Positions 39,431-41,373 of a stretch of 41,373 bases of DNA are shown here, piece after piece; position 1 is the first letter of the stretch, and every line of letters starts with the position of its first letter. The notes beneath the pieces are model-generated. The model was not told where the DNA came from. It did not search any database and saw only the letters and a list, made by a program, of their open reading frames with translations. The translations under genes and the position numbers were made by a program. This stretch comes from Macrocybe gigantea. Taxonomy: Eukaryota; Basidiomycota; Agaricomycetes; Agaricales; Callistosporiaceae. The DNA lies in contig SJRY01000049.1 in the NCBI GenBank assembly GCA_011319805.1, positions 1 through 41,373 of the forward strand. Reading direction: 5' to 3'.

Positions 39431-41373
39431 TCAATGCAGGACTCCAATGCTTCGCCAGTAAGAAACGTATTCCTCCAAGTGTCGTCTATCAAGCGATGTG
39501 CTGCGCACCATCGTATGTGAATCCAAGCGTGCATTCGCCGTCCTAAGGATGACCGTCCCCGCGGCCATTCTCACGAAATCCCTCTCCAAGAAATCAGAGA
39601 CATTGTGCACGGGATTGCGCGCAGGATCCGGTCCAAGAGCTTTGATGCGTTGCAGCCAAGTCGAATACGGAACGAGCGGAAGATGGTCGTTTGACTCTCC
39701 CAATATGGATGCCAGCCCTTTCAATAGTCCGGACCAGGATTGTCTCGAAGGGTTTTCCATATGATAAAACGATTTGAAGCGTTTCGAAAACAAGAGCTCG
39801 ACCATCACTTCGCCGGCACGGTTGACGGGCATCCATGACAGTGACTTTCAACGGACGTCAGATTTGCACACCGAGAAGTAGTGGTAAAGAATCTGACATA
39901 CCCCTTCTAGATCAGGCAAAGCCTTGATTGTCTGGGAGACACGAACAATGAGAGGGAAGTGTTCATTCTCATTCCATGCTCCAGACCCCTCAGCACCTGT
40001 CAATTGTCCGATACGCACGCTCGACCCTTGAATCAACGCTTCATCCGCACCGGGCGAAGCACTCCCGTATTGTTTAGAGGCCGCAAGAAGCACTTTCTCG
40101 CAGACCCATTTGGCTTCCGGGTATCCAAACTCCGCGGTGTTGGCAGCGTCGAGTGCGGTTTCAGGAATCTCCAAACAGCTCGTCGGATTGAGGAGGGGAA
40201 TCGACCGACTACTGCGATAGAGGACGCGAACAATATCCTAGTCGGTGGTGAATAGGATGTGCGTGTTCCAGAGCTGATTATGGCCAAACGAACAAGATTG
40301 CAAAGGGCCTTAACGTGAGGTTCGAAAGAGGATAAATTGCGGGTAAAATGCACCGGCCACGCGTTATGAATGATGTGAGTGACTTGAAGGAGCTGGGTCG
40401 CATATCAATACAATCGATCCTAGGCGTCAACGCAACGTATTGGATGACGAACCTCTGAGAAGTCTTTTTCGTCAAGACCAAGGCCAGGATGGCTGATTTC
40501 CGCTCCATAAAGAACAATTTTGTCCCAAGCAGTCTCAGGGACATGTGCGCCTCGTTTCGCCATGAGTTCAGCTTGGCGCTTTCGGGGGCACACTGAGGAC
40601 GCATGAGGTCGGTTTAGACATATGACCTTGAATACGCTAGGGTCGTTGGCCAGCCTCGCCAGCAGGAAACAGCCCAGGCTTCCGTAGAGCCCGTGAGGAG
40701 AACGACCTTCCTTTGCTCCGCGCCACTGGGTCGCGATTTCCGTGTGAGACGAGCCTGCGCTGCAAGCGTAGAGTAGTTCAGCAGTTCCTGTCGGTATTTT
40801 CAACCATGGCTTCCATCGCGGCTATGCGCTTCGCCTGCTTCGATTTCTTGTCATGTGCGCCAGTGCCCAGCATGATATGAGTGACAGCTTGATGCATCTT
40901 TTCGACAGAGGAGTTTTCAAAGCAAAAGTCCGACTCCAGGTCCGTTACCCTGACGGAGATTGGGAGTCACGCGAAGACCGTTCAGAACGCGCGACGCAGT
41001 CGGGTGGCTTGCAAACTGTCCATGCCTGCCTCGAAGAAATCGACCGAATCGCCAATGTCGGTGGCTCCATATGTGCCACACCAATGATCGGATGGCGTTG
41101 ACAAGTGCCGCGCCGCCGTCTTCAGACGGCACAGGGAAGGGGATGGCCCTGCGGAGATCTGCTTTCTCGTAACAAGCCTTGATCTCCGCTTCGAAAGCAC
41201 TGTAATTCGATTTCCTGATCAAACTGCCCTTGTCAGTTACGTAAAGAGCGGTTTGATGTCGGGCCTCGTGAATATCAACATGTCTCTGGAAATCTTCCCG
41301 TGCTTGTCAGTGAACGAGTTGCCGCGCTCGAGGTAAGGCTCCAGTGAGGAAAGCAGCTGATCAACCTCTTCGG
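39431..41373 (-). CDS. NRPS-like adenylation-thiolation-reductase (carboxylic acid reductase), C-terminal part
   Basis: Enters from the right edge within the C-terminal subdomain of an AMP-binding domain (RDMLIFTRPDIKPLF, then IRKSNYSAFEAEIKACYEKA). The carrier domain follows, with the phosphopantetheine serine in FFEAGMDSLQATRLRRA (Ser codon near 41016-41018). Next is an NAD(P)-binding thioester reductase: KVVLLTGS-YGSLGCFLLARL, ICLNRPHASSVCPRKRQAEL, WDKIVLYGAEISHPGLGL, VTHIIHNAWPVHFTRNLSSF, ILFASSIAVVGRFPS, and the catalytic GYPEAKWVCEKVLLAA. The end is SWMPVNRAGEVMVELLF and WRSIGVLH. The last intron is 39845-39901. Family chemistry: activates a carboxylic acid, loads it on the carrier and releases it reductively as an aldehyde. 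At least six one-base frame changes occur (for example 40188-40189, 40682-40690, 40797-40800, 41236-41242), all within otherwise well-conserved sequence. Lys2-type aminoadipate reductase is less likely but not excluded without the A domain. Confidence 0.87.

Overview
The window is nuclear DNA of a filamentous fungus, almost certainly a mushroom-forming basidiomycete (Agaricomycetes). Genes carry many short introns (about 47-85 bases, GT/GC...AG), codon use is GC-rich, and several families are typical of that class: CHAT-TPR proteins, membrane-tethered WD40 proteins, etherase-like glutathione S-transferases (GSTs), and an adenylation-thiolation-reductase enzyme. There is one intron-containing tRNA-Glu. 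No CRISPR array, prophage or bacterial operon is present.

Layout, left to right. 1-3011 (-): 3' part missing, kinesin-7 type motor. 3698-7978 (+): many-exon protein with membrane segments followed by WD40 repeats. 8126-8724 (-): broken relic of an Agaricomycete family with a D...EIK motif. 9011-12687 (-): large TPR protein ending in a CHAT caspase-like protease domain. 13432-17149 (-): three tandem GST genes; a fourth, near-identical to the third, lies inverted at 31658-32469 (+). 17964-26877 (+): three genes in one direction that all look like sugar or sugar-phosphate metabolism (HAD phosphatase, 20-exon transketolase, MFS sugar transporter). 27595-31294 (-): a Pex24/dysferlin-domain peroxisomal membrane protein and an unrecognised gene. 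32522-34728: a segment with a gene fragment and an alpha/beta-hydrolase gene that interrupts the 3' flank shared by GST3 and GST4 and is bounded by a 15-bp direct repeat. 36135-37265 (+): RING-finger protein with a C-terminal membrane anchor. 37487-38897 (-): alcohol acetyltransferase-like enzyme. 39181-39267 (+): tRNA-Glu(UUC). 39431-41373 (-): C-terminal part of an NRPS-like A-T-R reductase that runs off the right edge.

How the genes may work together (inference): the phosphatase, transketolase and transporter could form a carbohydrate-use neighbourhood. The NRPS-like reductase and the acetyltransferase could form a small secondary-metabolite locus (acid to aldehyde or alcohol to acetate ester). 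The GSTs could serve detoxification or breakdown of lignin-derived ethers.

Two genome-level signals stand out. Exon-intron reconstruction gives an unusual number of GC-AG introns (six) and of microexons (5, 9, 9, 10, 11 and 11 nt). Many otherwise well-conserved genes need a one-base correction, usually in a short homopolymer, to stay in frame, which suggests residual assembly indels rather than wholesale pseudogenisation. Gene models below were worked out by eye; exon borders are given where the reading frame confirms them.
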